Source: Vibrio hannami (GTDB lineage Bacteria; Pseudomonadota; Gammaproteobacteria; Enterobacterales; Vibrionaceae). From it: a DNA stretch of 64,000 nt. The DNA is taken from positions 1,116,001-1,180,000 of the forward strand of contig NZ_JARQZP010000007.1 in assembly GCF_029589055.1 (NCBI RefSeq), given 5' to 3'. Positions 7,548 to 16,609 of the stretch are shown piece after piece (the first letter of the stretch is position 1; the number at the start of each line of letters is the position of its first letter). A program made the translations under genes and the position numbers. The notes beneath the pieces were generated by a model, which searched no databases, was not told where the DNA came from, and saw only the letters and a program-made list of their open reading frames with translations.

Positions 7548-8272
7548 TTATTTTGCTGATTCTATATACGCTTGCAAAGCCGGTCTTGTTAGATCCTGAC
7601 GTATACGGGTCTTACTAAGCATATAGCTTTCGCGAAAGGTCTCAAACCAGGATGAAAGCACCCTGGCTGCTTTTTGCTCACCCAATTGTTCCATAACCAG
7701 GCTGGCCACTTCCGCTGTCGATAGATGGTTGTCGTTGTGAGAATTACGCATCACATATTCCGACACTTTCTCGGGTCTTATCGACAAAATAGGTAACTTA
7801 TCTAAGTAAGGAGATTTTCGGAACATTCTCCGAGCTTCACGCCAGCTCCCATCCAAAAAAATAAGTAGCGGCGTTTTTCCTTGTACTCTAAACGAATCAG
7901 CCCCTCAATTACCCGGCTTCGATTTTCCACATACTCTTCAGGAAAAACGATTATCGGCTGGAACTCGGAGTTGCTAAGTAGTTCAAGCAACTCCGCTTCT
8001 GGTTCGGTTCTGGACCATTGATAGCAAAAGGTCTGTTTAACAGTGTCAGCAATCAGTCTGCCTGTATTACTCGGTTTCAGTACCTCATTGTCTGACATCA
8101 GCAGTAATACCGCTAACTCGGTGTCTATATCAGGCTGGTATTCACATATACAAAACTGCTTTGCGATACAACAATGAACGCACCGCTCAACCTTTGCGCC
8201 CCTTGCCTTAAATGGCTTGGTAGCGATATTTCTACGGTGTTCGATTAATTTGTGAACGGCGTGAATTCTCAT
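7548..8272 (-). CDS. tapT: DTW-domain tRNA-uridine aminocarboxypropyltransferase (TapT/YfiP type; frame broken by one missing base)
   Basis: DTW-domain enzymes transfer the 3-amino-3-carboxypropyl group of SAM to U47 of tRNA. The N-terminal part (ATG at 8272) shows a Cys cluster (CVHCCIAKQFCIC), LLLMSDNEVLKPSNTGRL and VFPEEY. The C-terminal part in the next frame gives the hallmark LDGSWREARRM and TAEVASLVMEQL. The join is at a run of seven A (T on the coding strand) at 7855-7861; eight would read YLFFLDGSWREARR and give 241 residues, the family length. A longer opening at 8296 uses TTG and is less likely. The break is probably a sequencing error. Confidence 0.86.
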
Positions 8273-8408
8273 ATTTAGCTTCAGGATTGATAACAAAAAT
8301 CAGATGCGCATTTTACTGACAGTTTTTATCGGGTCAATCGAGAATTGTGTGCGTTTCTCTACCTCCAGGTGGTATGATTGCGCCACCTTTCCTAATGAGA
8401 ATAAAACA

Positions 8409-8762
8409 ATGACTAAACTTACCAGTGATATTCAGGCTAACCTGGAACTATTTGTTAAAGAGACAAAAGAAAACAATCTAGTCTGGGGCCTAAGAAACGA
8501 AGAGGAAGGATGGCTGGCTTGTGACTCTGCTGAATTCGAAAACAGCGAAGTTATGCCTTTCTGGTCTTCAAAAGAAGATGCTTTGGTTCACAATGTAGAA
8601 GAGTGGTCTGAGTTTGAGGTTCTTGAAATTCCTCTGGATATCTTCGTTGAAGATTGGTTAATCACTCTGGCAGAAGACGGCGTTCTGGTTGGCACAAACT
8701 GGAATAGCGAACTGGAAGGAAAAGAAGTAGAGCCTTCTGAACTCGCTAAAATGTATCTGTAA
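8409..8762 (+). CDS. DUF2750 family protein
   Basis: A 117-residue acidic soluble protein. The frame opens at 8304, but the ATG at 8409 (MTKLTSDIQANL), preceded by GAGAATAA, gives the family N-terminus. It contains NLVWGLRNEEEGWLACDS, VMPFWSSKEDA, DIFVEDWL and DGVLVGTNWN, the conserved pattern of DUF2750. Function is unknown. It is divergent from the DTW gene and convergent with queC. Confidence 0.8.
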   Translation: MTKLTSDIQANLELFVKETKENNLVWGLRNEEEGWLACDSAEFENSEVMPFWSSKEDALVHNVEEWSEFEVLEIPLDIFVEDWLITLAEDGVLVGTNWNSELEGKEVEPSELAKMYL

Positions 8763-8785
8763 CTGGTATATAGTCCAGTATATGT

Positions 8786-8806
8786 GGGTGAGTTTGTGGC
8801 TCACCC
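8786..8806 (+). terminator. Hairpin after DUF2750 gene
   Basis: The 7-bp perfect stem GGGTGAG/CTCACCC has a 7-nt loop and is followed by an AT-rich stretch (ATTATTATTTATA). It is a plausible but weak terminator. Confidence 0.55.
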
Positions 8807-8820
8807 ATTATTATTTATAC

Positions 8821-8873
8821 CTTTATGCACCTATTCTTTATGCACCTATTCTTTATGCACCTATTCTTTATGC
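8821..8873. repeat. 15-bp tandem repeat, three full copies and a half
   Basis: The unit CTTTATGCACCTATT is repeated perfectly at 8821, 8836 and 8851, with CTTTATGC at 8866. The last partial copy contains the queC stop codon, so the array appears to have grown outward from the end of queC. Confidence 0.95.
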
Positions 8874-9560
8874 GTCCTGCTGTTTTTCCACCAGCGACGA
8901 CATAACACTCTCTTTATTGTTTAGGTACTCTTCCAGCCCGGCCTTACGCAATAGACATGAAGGGCAATCGCCACAACCATCGCCAATTAAACCGTTGTAA
9001 CAGGTTAATGTCTGGTTGCGAACAAGATCGAGCGCCTGGTATTGATCCGCCAAAGCCCACGTTTCGGCTTTGTTAAGCCACATTAACGGAGTTATGATCT
9101 CTAATTCTCTGTCCATTCCCTGTACCAGTGCACTGTTCATGGCTTTTATGAAATCATTACGGCAATCTGGGTAACCAGAGAAATCCGTCTCACACACGCC
9201 GGTAATAACGGCTGATGCCCCAACCTGATAGGCGTATATACCCGCTAAAGTAAGGAACAGAATATTTCTACCCGGTACAAAAGAGTTCGGTAACCCGTTT
9301 TCTTGTAACTCGTGAGAAACGGCGATATCGTCACGGGTAAGCGAGCTGATTGCCAGTTCATTTAGCAAGCCAACATCCATCACTTTATGGTGCTTTATCC
9401 CAAGATCATTTGTTAGCTTTTGCGCAACTTCTATCTCTGCTTTATGTCTCTGACCATAATCAAATGTTATCGCGTGGACTTCATCATACTCTTTCATTGC
9501 CTGAACCAGACAAGTGGTAGAGTCTTGTCCCCCACTGAACACAACAACCGCTTTTTTCAC
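8868..9560 (-). CDS. queC: 7-cyano-7-deazaguanine synthase QueC
   Basis: ATP-dependent conversion of 7-carboxy-7-deazaguanine to preQ0 in queuosine synthesis. It has 230 residues. The PP-loop VFSGGQDSTTCL lies at the N-terminus, FDYGQRH follows, then PGRNILFLTLAGIYA and GVCETDFSGYPDCR, and a four-cysteine zinc site CYNG...GCGDCPSC near residue 195. All signature residues are present and the length is normal. No other que gene is in the window. Its stop lies inside a 15-bp tandem repeat. Confidence 0.96.
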   Translation of the reverse strand: MKKAVVVFSGGQDSTTCLVQAMKEYDEVHAITFDYGQRHKAEIEVAQKLTNDLGIKHHKVMDVGLLNELAISSLTRDDIAVSHELQENGLPNSFVPGRNILFLTLAGIYAYQVGASAVITGVCETDFSGYPDCRNDFIKAMNSALVQGMDRELEIITPLMWLNKAETWALADQYQALDLVRNQTLTCYNGLIGDGCGDCPSCLLRKAGLEEYLNNKESVMSSLVEKQQDA

Positions 9561-9702
9561 CTGGACACCTGTATAACTGAAATAACTTTGCGCCGACCTT
9601 AATAGATGCTAAATGCAACGTCAACTAACTTTAACTACCATTTGCTACCCTTTTTGCTTATGCTTGGCGCAATTTTTTGATTGTTCATTTTATAGGTAAG
9701 TT

Positions 9703-10523
9703 ATGTATAAGCTTGTTGCGCTGGATATGGACGGCACACTGTTAAATTCCGACAAAGTCGTCACCGAAAGAAACAAAAAGCAATTATGAATGCAAAAGAT
9801 GCAGGCGTAAAAGTATTACTGGCTTCTGGCCGGCCACTTGAAGGGATGACGCGCTACCTGGAGGAACTAGGTCTTACTTCAGATAATGACTACGTAATTT
9901 GCTACAACGGCTCTCTTGTTAAGCGAGTATCGGATGGAAAGACAGTTCGTACTCAAATTCTGTCAGGTAAAGATGCTAAGAAGCTGGCACTAATCGCCAT
10001 TGAAATGGGGTCTCACATTCATGCGTTTAGTCCGGAAAGAGGCTTAATCACGCCAAAAAATAACCCTTATACGGAACACGAAGCGATTATTAACGGCCTA
10101 GATATTGTCGAGTTTGATTTTGCTGACCTGAGTGACGATGAGCAAATCATTAAAGCGATGATCGTCGATGATGGAGATGCCCTTACAGAGGCTATCAGCA
10201 AGCTGCCTTCAGAGCTTTACGATGAATACACTATTGTTCGTAGTGCCGATATTTTCCTTGAGTTTCTCAATAAGGACAGTAACAAGGGTGTTGGTGTTGC
10301 CTCTGTTGCTCAGCTATTAAATATCAACCCTGAAGAAGTAATATGTATGGGGGATGCGGAAAACGATCATCATATGATCAATTATGCAGGTCTTGGTGTC
10401 GCCATGGGTAATGCAACTGAAGATACAAAATCGATTGCCGACCATATTACCCTATCAAACGATGAATCAGGTGTCGCCGCAGTACTAGAACAATATGTTC
10501 TGGAACTAGAAGCAACGGCTTAA
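9703..10523 (+). CDS. yidA: HAD-superfamily sugar-phosphatase, YidA/Cof type (frame broken by one missing base)
   Basis: The ATG at 9703 (ribosome site TAGGTAAG) begins MYKLVALDMDGTLLNSDKVV, the HAD nucleophile motif DMDGT. The frame then ends at a TGA near 9787, while the rest (MNAKDAGVKVLLASGRP, NKGVGVASVAQLL, EEVICMGDAENDHHMI, AGLGVAMGNA) continues in another frame. One extra A in the run at 9775-9779 joins them into 273 residues of normal YidA length. Cof-type cap and catalytic motifs I to IV are all present. Substrates of the family are sugar phosphates such as erythrose-4-phosphate or glucose-1-phosphate. The break is most likely a sequencing error. Confidence 0.86.
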
Positions 10524-10539
10524 TTCAAGTCTATCGAGA

Positions 10540-10562
10540 GCTGCTACTTTTGAGGTGGCAGC
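10540..10562. terminator. Hairpin between convergent yidA and GGDEF genes
   Basis: GCTGCTAC/GTGGCAGC forms an 8-bp stem with one GU pair and a 7-nt loop in the 60-bp convergent gap. No good U-tract follows on the plus strand, so its role is uncertain. Confidence 0.4.
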
Positions 10563-10583
10563 ACTCTAGCCCTCTTATAGAAC

Positions 10584-12818
10584 TTATAGATAGGTCACCT
10601 TATTTCTTCCGTTGTCTTTAGACATATAAAGCGCTTTATCTGCTCTTCCGATTAAGCTTTCAGCGCTATCGTCTGGTAGATAGGTTGTTACGCCAAAACT
10701 CGCCGTAATATCACGTATACCCTCCATCAAGTGTGATGACAGCAGTTTGCGCAGGTTTTCAGCTAATTTAATAGCACCAGCTTTATCTGTGTGAGGACAA
10801 ACAATCATAAACTCTTCACCGCCCCAACGTCCTATAAAGTCCACTTCGCGGATATGCGTAGAAAATAAAGCTGATGATTCTTTTAGCACAACATCACCCG
10901 TCTGGTGCCCATAGGTATCGTTAACCAGCTTAAATTTGTCGATATCAATCATTATGATACTTAATTGTTGGTCATCGTAACGATCCATAAACTGCAACTC
11001 ACGTTCAAGGATAGACTCAATTTTTGCTCGATTGTTAAGACTAGTTAATGAATCAGTATCAGATAGGAACCGCAGCTCTTCATTTTTGTTCTGTAGTTCT
11101 TTCTGGGCCTGCTTAAGCTGCTCTAACGCTTCTTCGGTATGAAGTTTTTCTCGCTTAACTCGCGAGTTCCATCGGGCACTGACCAACAAGAGTAAAGTCG
11201 CAGCGGTCAGTACCACTGCCAATAATGTATAGTCCCTGGTTTCGATTGTTTGAAGGGTAAACCACTTCTCTCTTATCACCATATGATCGGATGGTGATAT
11301 GGAGCGGTAACCTTTGGATAGAATCGAAGTGAGTTCAGGCATATGATTTGGTGCCACGAAGCTGAAGTGGACATTGCCATATTCTGTTGGTGCTGCGACC
11401 TTTATATTCGGCATCTCGCCACTCGCCATCAGGTAGTTGGCAATTGCAAGATTACCAACATAAGCGTCTGCCCTTCCTTCGTTTACCATTTTAATGGCTT
11501 CCAACGAGTTTACAGCGTTAATCACCTTGATATCAGGATAATCGCTAGCTATCCATATATTCGTTAGATACCCCTTCTCCAAAACAACTGTTTTGGATTT
11601 TAGTTCAGATAACGAGTTTACGAATAAAGCATTTTTGTTGGTAATGATTACCATCGGGTAGGAAAGATAAACATCACCAAATACCATCTGCCTGCTTCGT
11701 TCTTCAGACTTAACCATTATCGCTATCGAATCAAACGCCCGGTCATCTTTATCTAATTCAGCAATAGCCTTGAGAGGGTTCATGTCGGTAACGACATATT
11801 CTGCTTTGAATCCGAGTTTATTAGCCACGTTTGTTAGATAGTCAACGGCCAGCCCCTTTGCCACACCATTGTCAGAAAACTCAAATGGCGCTCCATTGGG
11901 CCTTATTTGAAAACGAATAACGGGATGATTGGTAAGAAACTCCATTTCACTCAGAGTTAGATCGTTTGGATCACGGTTAAAAACAGACTCAGATAGCCAC
12001 TGTTCAAAGATATGCTGATGCATGCTATTTGGAATAGCACTTACCAGTTTATCCATGATCCGTTTAAGAATTGGCTCGTCCTTCCGTGTACCAACAGCCT
12101 GCTTCCAGTCATCAAGAAAAGTTCCATTCAACTTCATTTTGTTGAAATAGTGATTTTGTATCTTATAGCCAAGTACCGCCTGTGTTCCCGCAACACCATA
12201 AGTTTGGCCCGAAGCAACAAGCCTTAATCCCTCATCAAGATTAACAACCTCTTTTAAAACCAGGTTAGGATAGTTATCCCTTAGATATGCTGTAGATGCA
12301 TAACCACTCACAACCGCAACGGTTTTGCCATCAAGGGCTTTCAAATTATCAATTGATGGGGCGCCAGACAAAGTCGCCAACCCAAGTGAAGTAGGCAGAT
12401 AACCCCGAGTAAAATCAAGATACGCCTGCCTGTCTGGTTTATTTACCAGTGCATCAACCAGATCGCACTCTCTACTCTTCGCTTTTTCAAGGGTAGCTTT
12501 CCAGGAATTTGAAGGCACATATTCAAAGGGAATCTCCAACGTGCGAGAAAAAAGGGAAACGTAGTCGCTGGTAATGCCTATCAGCTGATCATTAACATTT
12601 TTAGAAAACGGCATCCAATCAGGATCACTGCAATGAGTGATCACCGATTTCAGCTCTAGATATTGTTGTTCTTCGGCCGTCAGTTGTACATCGAGGGTAA
12701 TTTTATCCAGATGTGTAGCCTGGCTGGTAGGCGAGAAAAAAAACTGGGCGACAATAACAACGCTCAGTTTTAACCGATTAATGTAATGTTCTTTAGTCTT
12801 ACTGTACCTTTTTTGCAC
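10584..12818 (-). CDS. Sensor diguanylate cyclase: two periplasmic SBP_bac_3 domains, TM helix, coiled coil, GGDEF
   Basis: Predicted membrane sensor that makes c-di-GMP. No ATG is available; the GTG at 12818 has GAGG five bases upstream and leads into a signal/TM stretch, so I prefer it to the earlier GTG at 12848. It has about 744 residues. There are two amino-acid-binding-like periplasmic modules (about 45-275 and 285-535), a TM helix (TLLAVVLTAATLLLLVSA), a coiled coil (EEALEQLKQAQKELQNKNEEL), then GGDEF. The active site is GGEEF, and the inhibitory I-site RxxD (REVD) lies five residues before it, so both catalysis and product inhibition are expected. The ligand is unknown. It is a single-gene unit with its own promoter. 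Confidence 0.9.
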   Translation of the reverse strand: MQKRYSKTKEHYINRLKLSVVIVAQFFFSPTSQATHLDKITLDVQLTAEEQQYLELKSVITHCSDPDWMPFSKNVNDQLIGITSDYVSLFSRTLEIPFEYVPSNSWKATLEKAKSRECDLVDALVNKPDRQAYLDFTRGYLPTSLGLATLSGAPSIDNLKALDGKTVAVVSGYASTAYLRDNYPNLVLKEVVNLDEGLRLVASGQTYGVAGTQAVLGYKIQNHYFNKMKLNGTFLDDWKQAVGTRKDEPILKRIMDKLVSAIPNSMHQHIFEQWLSESVFNRDPNDLTLSEMEFLTNHPVIRFQIRPNGAPFEFSDNGVAKGLAVDYLTNVANKLGFKAEYVVTDMNPLKAIAELDKDDRAFDSIAIMVKSEERSRQMVFGDVYLSYPMVIITNKNALFVNSLSELKSKTVVLEKGYLTNIWIASDYPDIKVINAVNSLEAIKMVNEGRADAYVGNLAIANYLMASGEMPNIKVAAPTEYGNVHFSFVAPNHMPELTSILSKGYRSISPSDHMVIREKWFTLQTIETRDYTLLAVVLTAATLLLLVSARWNSRVKREKLHTEEALEQLKQAQKELQNKNEELRFLSDTDSLTSLNNRAKIESILERELQFMDRYDDQQLSIIMIDIDKFKLVNDTYGHQTGDVVLKESSALFSTHIREVDFIGRWGGEEFMIVCPHTDKAGAIKLAENLRKLLSSHLMEGIRDITASFGVTTYLPDDSAESLIGRADKALYMSKDNGRNKVTYL

Positions 12819-12865
12819 TCTCGCCTCGGTTAAACCTGACACTACCACTTATTGATGAGGTAAAT

Positions 12866-12874
12866 ATTATAGCA
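12866..12874 (-). promoter_or_regulatory. Extended -10 promoter of the GGDEF gene
   Basis: On the minus strand, TGC-TATAAT is a perfect -10 hexamer with the extended TG. It lies about 48 bases before the GTG at 12818. A convincing -35 at 17 bp is lacking, as is common for extended -10 promoters. Confidence 0.5.
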
Positions 12875-12905
12875 AAAATGCGTTTACTCAACTCCGTTCT
12901 GTTCA

Positions 12906-13394
12906 CTAATTGAGAGGTTTCCTCAAGTAAAGGATATGGCTTTTGAACTTCATTTTCTTATAAAAATGAACAGCAGCCTGATTAAAATCCCATACTTCTA
13001 CAAACACTTGCTTCACACCGTAGTCTTCAAACATATTTTCCATACGACTAAATAAGCGCTGTGCAACGCCTCTATTACGATATTCAGGAGAAACATACAG
13101 TTCATCAATACTTCCCATTTGCACCGATTTGCTAATCACCGAAACAAGTTCGCAAAAATGACCGGTTATAAAACCAACGATTTTGTTATCTATTTCCGCG
13201 ACAAATATCAGACACTCAGGTTCATCGAGATAGCTAGAGATGTTTTTTTCAAGCTGAACTTCTTCAGGAGTTTTGAAATGCTCTGGTTCCATTTCATGAT
13301 GATATTGATGTAACAGATACATCTGATGATTAAGTTCTTCAAGATCGGTTATTCTGGCTGGACGAATAGTCGGTTTGTTCACGATAAAGCCCAT
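12906..13394 (-). CDS. GNAT family N-acetyltransferase
   Basis: A 162-residue single-domain acetyltransferase. It contains TIRPARITDLEELNHQM at the start, IFVAEIDNKIVGFITG (beta-strands 2-4), the acetyl-CoA-binding IDELYVSPEYRNRGVAQRLFSRME (Q/R-x-x-G-x-G/A loop) and the closing NQAAVHFYKKMKFK. The substrate cannot be told from sequence. It stands between the GGDEF gene and the prp operon on the same strand, with a strong terminator just upstream, so it is not part of the prp operon. Confidence 0.88.
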   Translation of the reverse strand: MGFIVNKPTIRPARITDLEELNHQMYLLHQYHHEMEPEHFKTPEEVQLEKNISSYLDEPECLIFVAEIDNKIVGFITGHFCELVSVISKSVQMGSIDELYVSPEYRNRGVAQRLFSRMENMFEDYGVKQVFVEVWDFNQAAVHFYKKMKFKSHILYLRKPLN

Positions 13395-13431
13395 AATTAC
13401 AGGATGTTAGTTAGAGTATACACAGAAAAAG

Positions 13432-13463
13432 AACAGGCGCTAATTATAACATTAGCGCCTGTT
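13432..13463. terminator. Terminator of the propionate operon
   Basis: A perfect 13-bp stem AACAGGCGCTAAT/ATTAGCGCCTGTT with a 6-nt loop is followed by a T-rich run on the minus strand. It lies 29 bases past the prpE stop. Confidence 0.9.
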
Positions 13464-13491
13464 TCATTTTAGCAAGCAAGGCTAGGGGTTA

Positions 13492-15369
13492 CTATTGATG
13501 AAGTACTTTTTCTATTTCATTCAAACTTGATGGATCATCAATGGTTGAAGGAACGGTATATTGCTCGCCGTCAGCAATCTGCCTGATGGTTTTACGCAAA
13601 ATTTTACCTGAACGCGTTTTCGGTAATCTGTCGACAACAAGTGCATGCTTAAAACAGGCAACTGCGCCTATCTCTGCTCTAACCTTGCCGACAAGCTCAC
13701 CTTCCAGTTCTAGGTCGTCAACCTTCACACCGTCTTTCAGAACAACAAACCCGAGCGGTAGCTGACCTTTAAGCTCATCGTGAACACCAACAACTGCACA
13801 CTCCGCGACTGCCGGGTGTCCACCAACAATTTCTTCCATTTCGCCTGTTGATAGTCGGTGCCCTGCGACGTTAATAACATCGTCGATGCGGCCCATAATA
13901 AACAGATAGCCATCGTCATCCAGATAACCACCGTCACCAGAGACATAGTAGCCTTCGAATTGACTCAGGTAACCACTCTCAAATCTGTCATGGTTACGCC
14001 ATACTGTTGGCAAACAGCTAGGTGGCAGTGGTAGCTTAATGGATACAAAGCCCTGTTGATTCGCTTGCGCTGGTTCGCCCAGTTCATCGAGAATTTCAAC
14101 CTGAAATCCGGGAATAGGCTTGGTTGCAGAACCCGCCTTAACAGGCATCATTTCAAGCCCGGTGGGATTACCGGATATCGCCCAACCTGTCTCGGTTTGC
14201 CACCAGTGATCAATGACGGGTTTTGATGTCTGTTGCTCTACCCACTCCAGCGTTGGCGGATCAAGTCGCTCTCCTGCCATAAAGATGGTTTCTACAGATG
14301 AAATATCGTACTTAAGTAAATATTCACCGTTTGGATCTTCTTTTTTTACTGCCCTAAATGCTGTTGGTGCTGAAAACAACGCATTTACTTTGTACTCGTC
14401 ACACACGCGCCAGAAAGCACCCGGATCAGGGGTACGTACTGGTTTGCCTTCATACAGAATAGTTGTACAGCCGTGAATTAGTGGCGCATAAACAATATAG
14501 GAGTGGCCTACGACCCAGCCTACATCCGATGCTGCCCAGAACACACCATCCTGCTCGATGTTATATACTGTTTTCATGCTGTATTTCATTGCAACTGCAT
14601 GACCACCGTTGTCACGAACAACTCCTTTAGGCTTGCCTGTAGTACCCGATGTGTAAAGGATATAGAGAGGGTCAGTCGCATTAACCGGAACACAGTCATG
14701 AGGCGAAGCGGTTTCTATCGCTTGTTTCCAGTCAATATCTCGCTCGTGATTGAGTTCTACTTCACCTTCTTTGCGTTGAAACAGAATAACTTTTTCAGGT
14801 TTCCAACGGCTGTCCATGATCGCTTTATCGACCAATGGCTTGTAAGGGATTACCTTGTTGATTTCGATGCCACAGGATGCCGTCATTATCACCTTCGGCT
14901 CTGCATCTTCTATTCGCACAGCAAGTTCGTTCGGCGCAAAACCGCCAAATACCACCGAATGAATCGCACCGAGCCTTGCACAAGCTAACATCGCAATGGC
15001 GGCTTCAGGGATCATCGGCATATAGATAACAACCCGGTCACCTTTCTCAACGCCCTGTTCAGCTAACATGCCAGCGACTTTCGCAGTCTGATCACGCAGC
15101 TGAAGGTAAGTATATTTGCGCTTAGTTAATGTTACCGGTGAGTCATAGATCATCGCGATACTGTCGCCACGCCCCTGTTCTACATGATAATCCAACGCCA
15201 TATAGCAGGTATTCATTTCACCATCGACAAACCAGCGATCTATTCCCTGTTCATCTTTTTGCAGAATGGTCTCCGGGAATGTATACCAGGAAAGTTGCTC
15301 TGCTTGTTGTTTCCAAAACTGCTCTGGTTGCTCTATTGAAAATTGATACTCTTTTTCGTAGGCAGACAT
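13492..15369 (-). CDS. prpE: Propionyl-CoA synthetase PrpE
   Basis: Activates propionate with ATP and CoA to propionyl-CoA, the entry step of the methylcitrate cycle. It has 625 residues, typical of PrpE and shorter than acetyl-CoA synthetase. The N-terminal ACAS segment (QPEQFWKQQAEQLSWYTFPE), the AMP-binding LYTSGTTGKPKGVVR, HWWQTETGW, YVSGDGGYLDDDGYLFIMGRIDD, and the C-terminal PKTRSGKILR with the regulatory acetyl-lysine are all present. That lysine is the type removed by CobB, encoded in this window. GGAGGAAG sits 4 bases before the ATG. It is the last gene of gntR-prpB-prpC-acnD-prpF-prpE. Confidence 0.95.
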   Translation of the reverse strand: MSAYEKEYQFSIEQPEQFWKQQAEQLSWYTFPETILQKDEQGIDRWFVDGEMNTCYMALDYHVEQGRGDSIAMIYDSPVTLTKRKYTYLQLRDQTAKVAGMLAEQGVEKGDRVVIYMPMIPEAAIAMLACARLGAIHSVVFGGFAPNELAVRIEDAEPKVIMTASCGIEINKVIPYKPLVDKAIMDSRWKPEKVILFQRKEGEVELNHERDIDWKQAIETASPHDCVPVNATDPLYILYTSGTTGKPKGVVRDNGGHAVAMKYSMKTVYNIEQDGVFWAASDVGWVVGHSYIVYAPLIHGCTTILYEGKPVRTPDPGAFWRVCDEYKVNALFSAPTAFRAVKKEDPNGEYLLKYDISSVETIFMAGERLDPPTLEWVEQQTSKPVIDHWWQTETGWAISGNPTGLEMMPVKAGSATKPIPGFQVEILDELGEPAQANQQGFVSIKLPLPPSCLPTVWRNHDRFESGYLSQFEGYYVSGDGGYLDDDGYLFIMGRIDDVINVAGHRLSTGEMEEIVGGHPAVAECAVVGVHDELKGQLPLGFVVLKDGVKVDDLELEGELVGKVRAEIGAVACFKHALVVDRLPKTRSGKILRKTIRQIADGEQYTVPSTIDDPSSLNEIEKVLHQ

Positions 15370-15405
15370 ATTGCTTCCTCCAGTATGTCCTAGGATCTAT
15401 TGAAC

Positions 15406-16599
15406 TTAGATAGTTTCTCTTGGGACACGCGCCCAACCTTCCATAATTACCCGGGCGCTGCGACTCACGATCGCTTTCTCGACAACCCAGCCACTTTTAG
15501 TTTCTGCCGCTTTAGCGCCGACTTTTAGCGTCCCTGAAGGATGACCAAAAGTAACAGACTCTTTTTCTCCGCCACCAGCAGCAAGGTTTACCAATGTTCC
15601 GGGGACACAAGCCGCAGAAGCAATCGCTACAGCAGCTGTGCCCATCATTGCGTGGTGCAACTTGCCCATGGACATCGCTCTTACCAGCACGTCGATATCG
15701 TCACTGTTAACTTGTTTTCCACTTGATGATTCATAACCCGTTGCCTTCCCGACAAACGCCACCTTAGGCGTATGCTGGCGAGTTTCCGCTTCACTGACAT
15801 CTGAGATTAAGCCCATTCTAAGTGCACCATAAGCACGGATGGTTTCAAACATCTCAAGCGCCTTAGAATCGTTATTGATATCATCCTGAAGCTCTGTACC
15901 AACATAGCCAACTGAAGCAGCATCGATAAATATGGTCGGGATACCCGCATTAATCATGGTTGCCTGCATTGAACCAACACCCGGTACATCAAGATCATCT
16001 ATCAAATTTCCGGTAGGAAACATTGAGCTATCGCTATCTGCCGGATCAAGAAAATCGACCTGAATTTCCTCAGCTGGGAAAGTAACCCCATCAAGCTCAA
16101 AGTCACCGGTTTCCTGTACGCATCCGTTTTTAATCGGTACATGGATATGAATCGATTTATTGATATTGGCCTGCCAAACTTTTACTACTACAGTGCCATT
16201 CTCCGGGATTCGTTCTGGCGGAATTAACCCGCTTTGAACAGAAAAAGGGCCAACCGCTGCAGATAGGTTTCCGCAGTTACCACTCCAGTCCATAAAAGGC
16301 TTATCGATGGATACCTGACCAAACAGGTAATCCACATCATGATCCGGTTGCGTGCTTTTTGAAACAATGACCGTTTTACTAGTGCTGGACGTAGCACCAC
16401 CCATGCCATCAATCTGTTTCGCGTAAGGATCTGGGCTGCCGATAATACGCAAAAACAGCTTATCTCTTGCTTCACCTGGCTTCTGGGCCTGTGCAGGTAA
16501 GTCTTCGAGATTAAAGAAGACACCTTTACTTGTGCCGCCGCGCATATAGGTAGCTGGAACCCGGATTTGAGAGTGAATCTTGGTTTGATATGTACTCAT
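15406..16599 (-). CDS. prpF: 2-methylaconitate cis-trans isomerase PrpF
   Basis: Isomerises the trans-2-methylaconitate made by AcnD to the cis form; works as AcnD's obligate partner. It has 397 residues from the ATG at 16599, which has GGGAG five bases upstream (a GTG two codons earlier is less likely). It contains RVPATYMRGGTSKGVFF at the N-terminus, GSPDPYAKQIDGMGGATSSTSK, the SGNCGNLSAAVGPF signature, GVPT-like AGIPTIFIDA, and MGKLHHAMMGTAAVAIA. The diaminopimelate-epimerase-like fold is expected. It starts 11 bases after the acnD stop, supporting co-translation. Confidence 0.94.
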   Translation of the reverse strand: MSTYQTKIHSQIRVPATYMRGGTSKGVFFNLEDLPAQAQKPGEARDKLFLRIIGSPDPYAKQIDGMGGATSSTSKTVIVSKSTQPDHDVDYLFGQVSIDKPFMDWSGNCGNLSAAVGPFSVQSGLIPPERIPENGTVVVKVWQANINKSIHIHVPIKNGCVQETGDFELDGVTFPAEEIQVDFLDPADSDSSMFPTGNLIDDLDVPGVGSMQATMINAGIPTIFIDAASVGYVGTELQDDINNDSKALEMFETIRAYGALRMGLISDVSEAETRQHTPKVAFVGKATGYESSSGKQVNSDDIDVLVRAMSMGKLHHAMMGTAAVAIASAACVPGTLVNLAAGGGEKESVTFGHPSGTLKVGAKAAETKSGWVVEKAIVSRSARVIMEGWARVPRETI

Positions 16600-16609
16600 A
16601 TTCACTCCC

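Noticed and set aside
8821..8873. Possible CRISPR or integron-type repeat array
   Set aside because: Units are 15 bp and contiguous, with no spacers, no cas or integrase genes and no attC-like folding.
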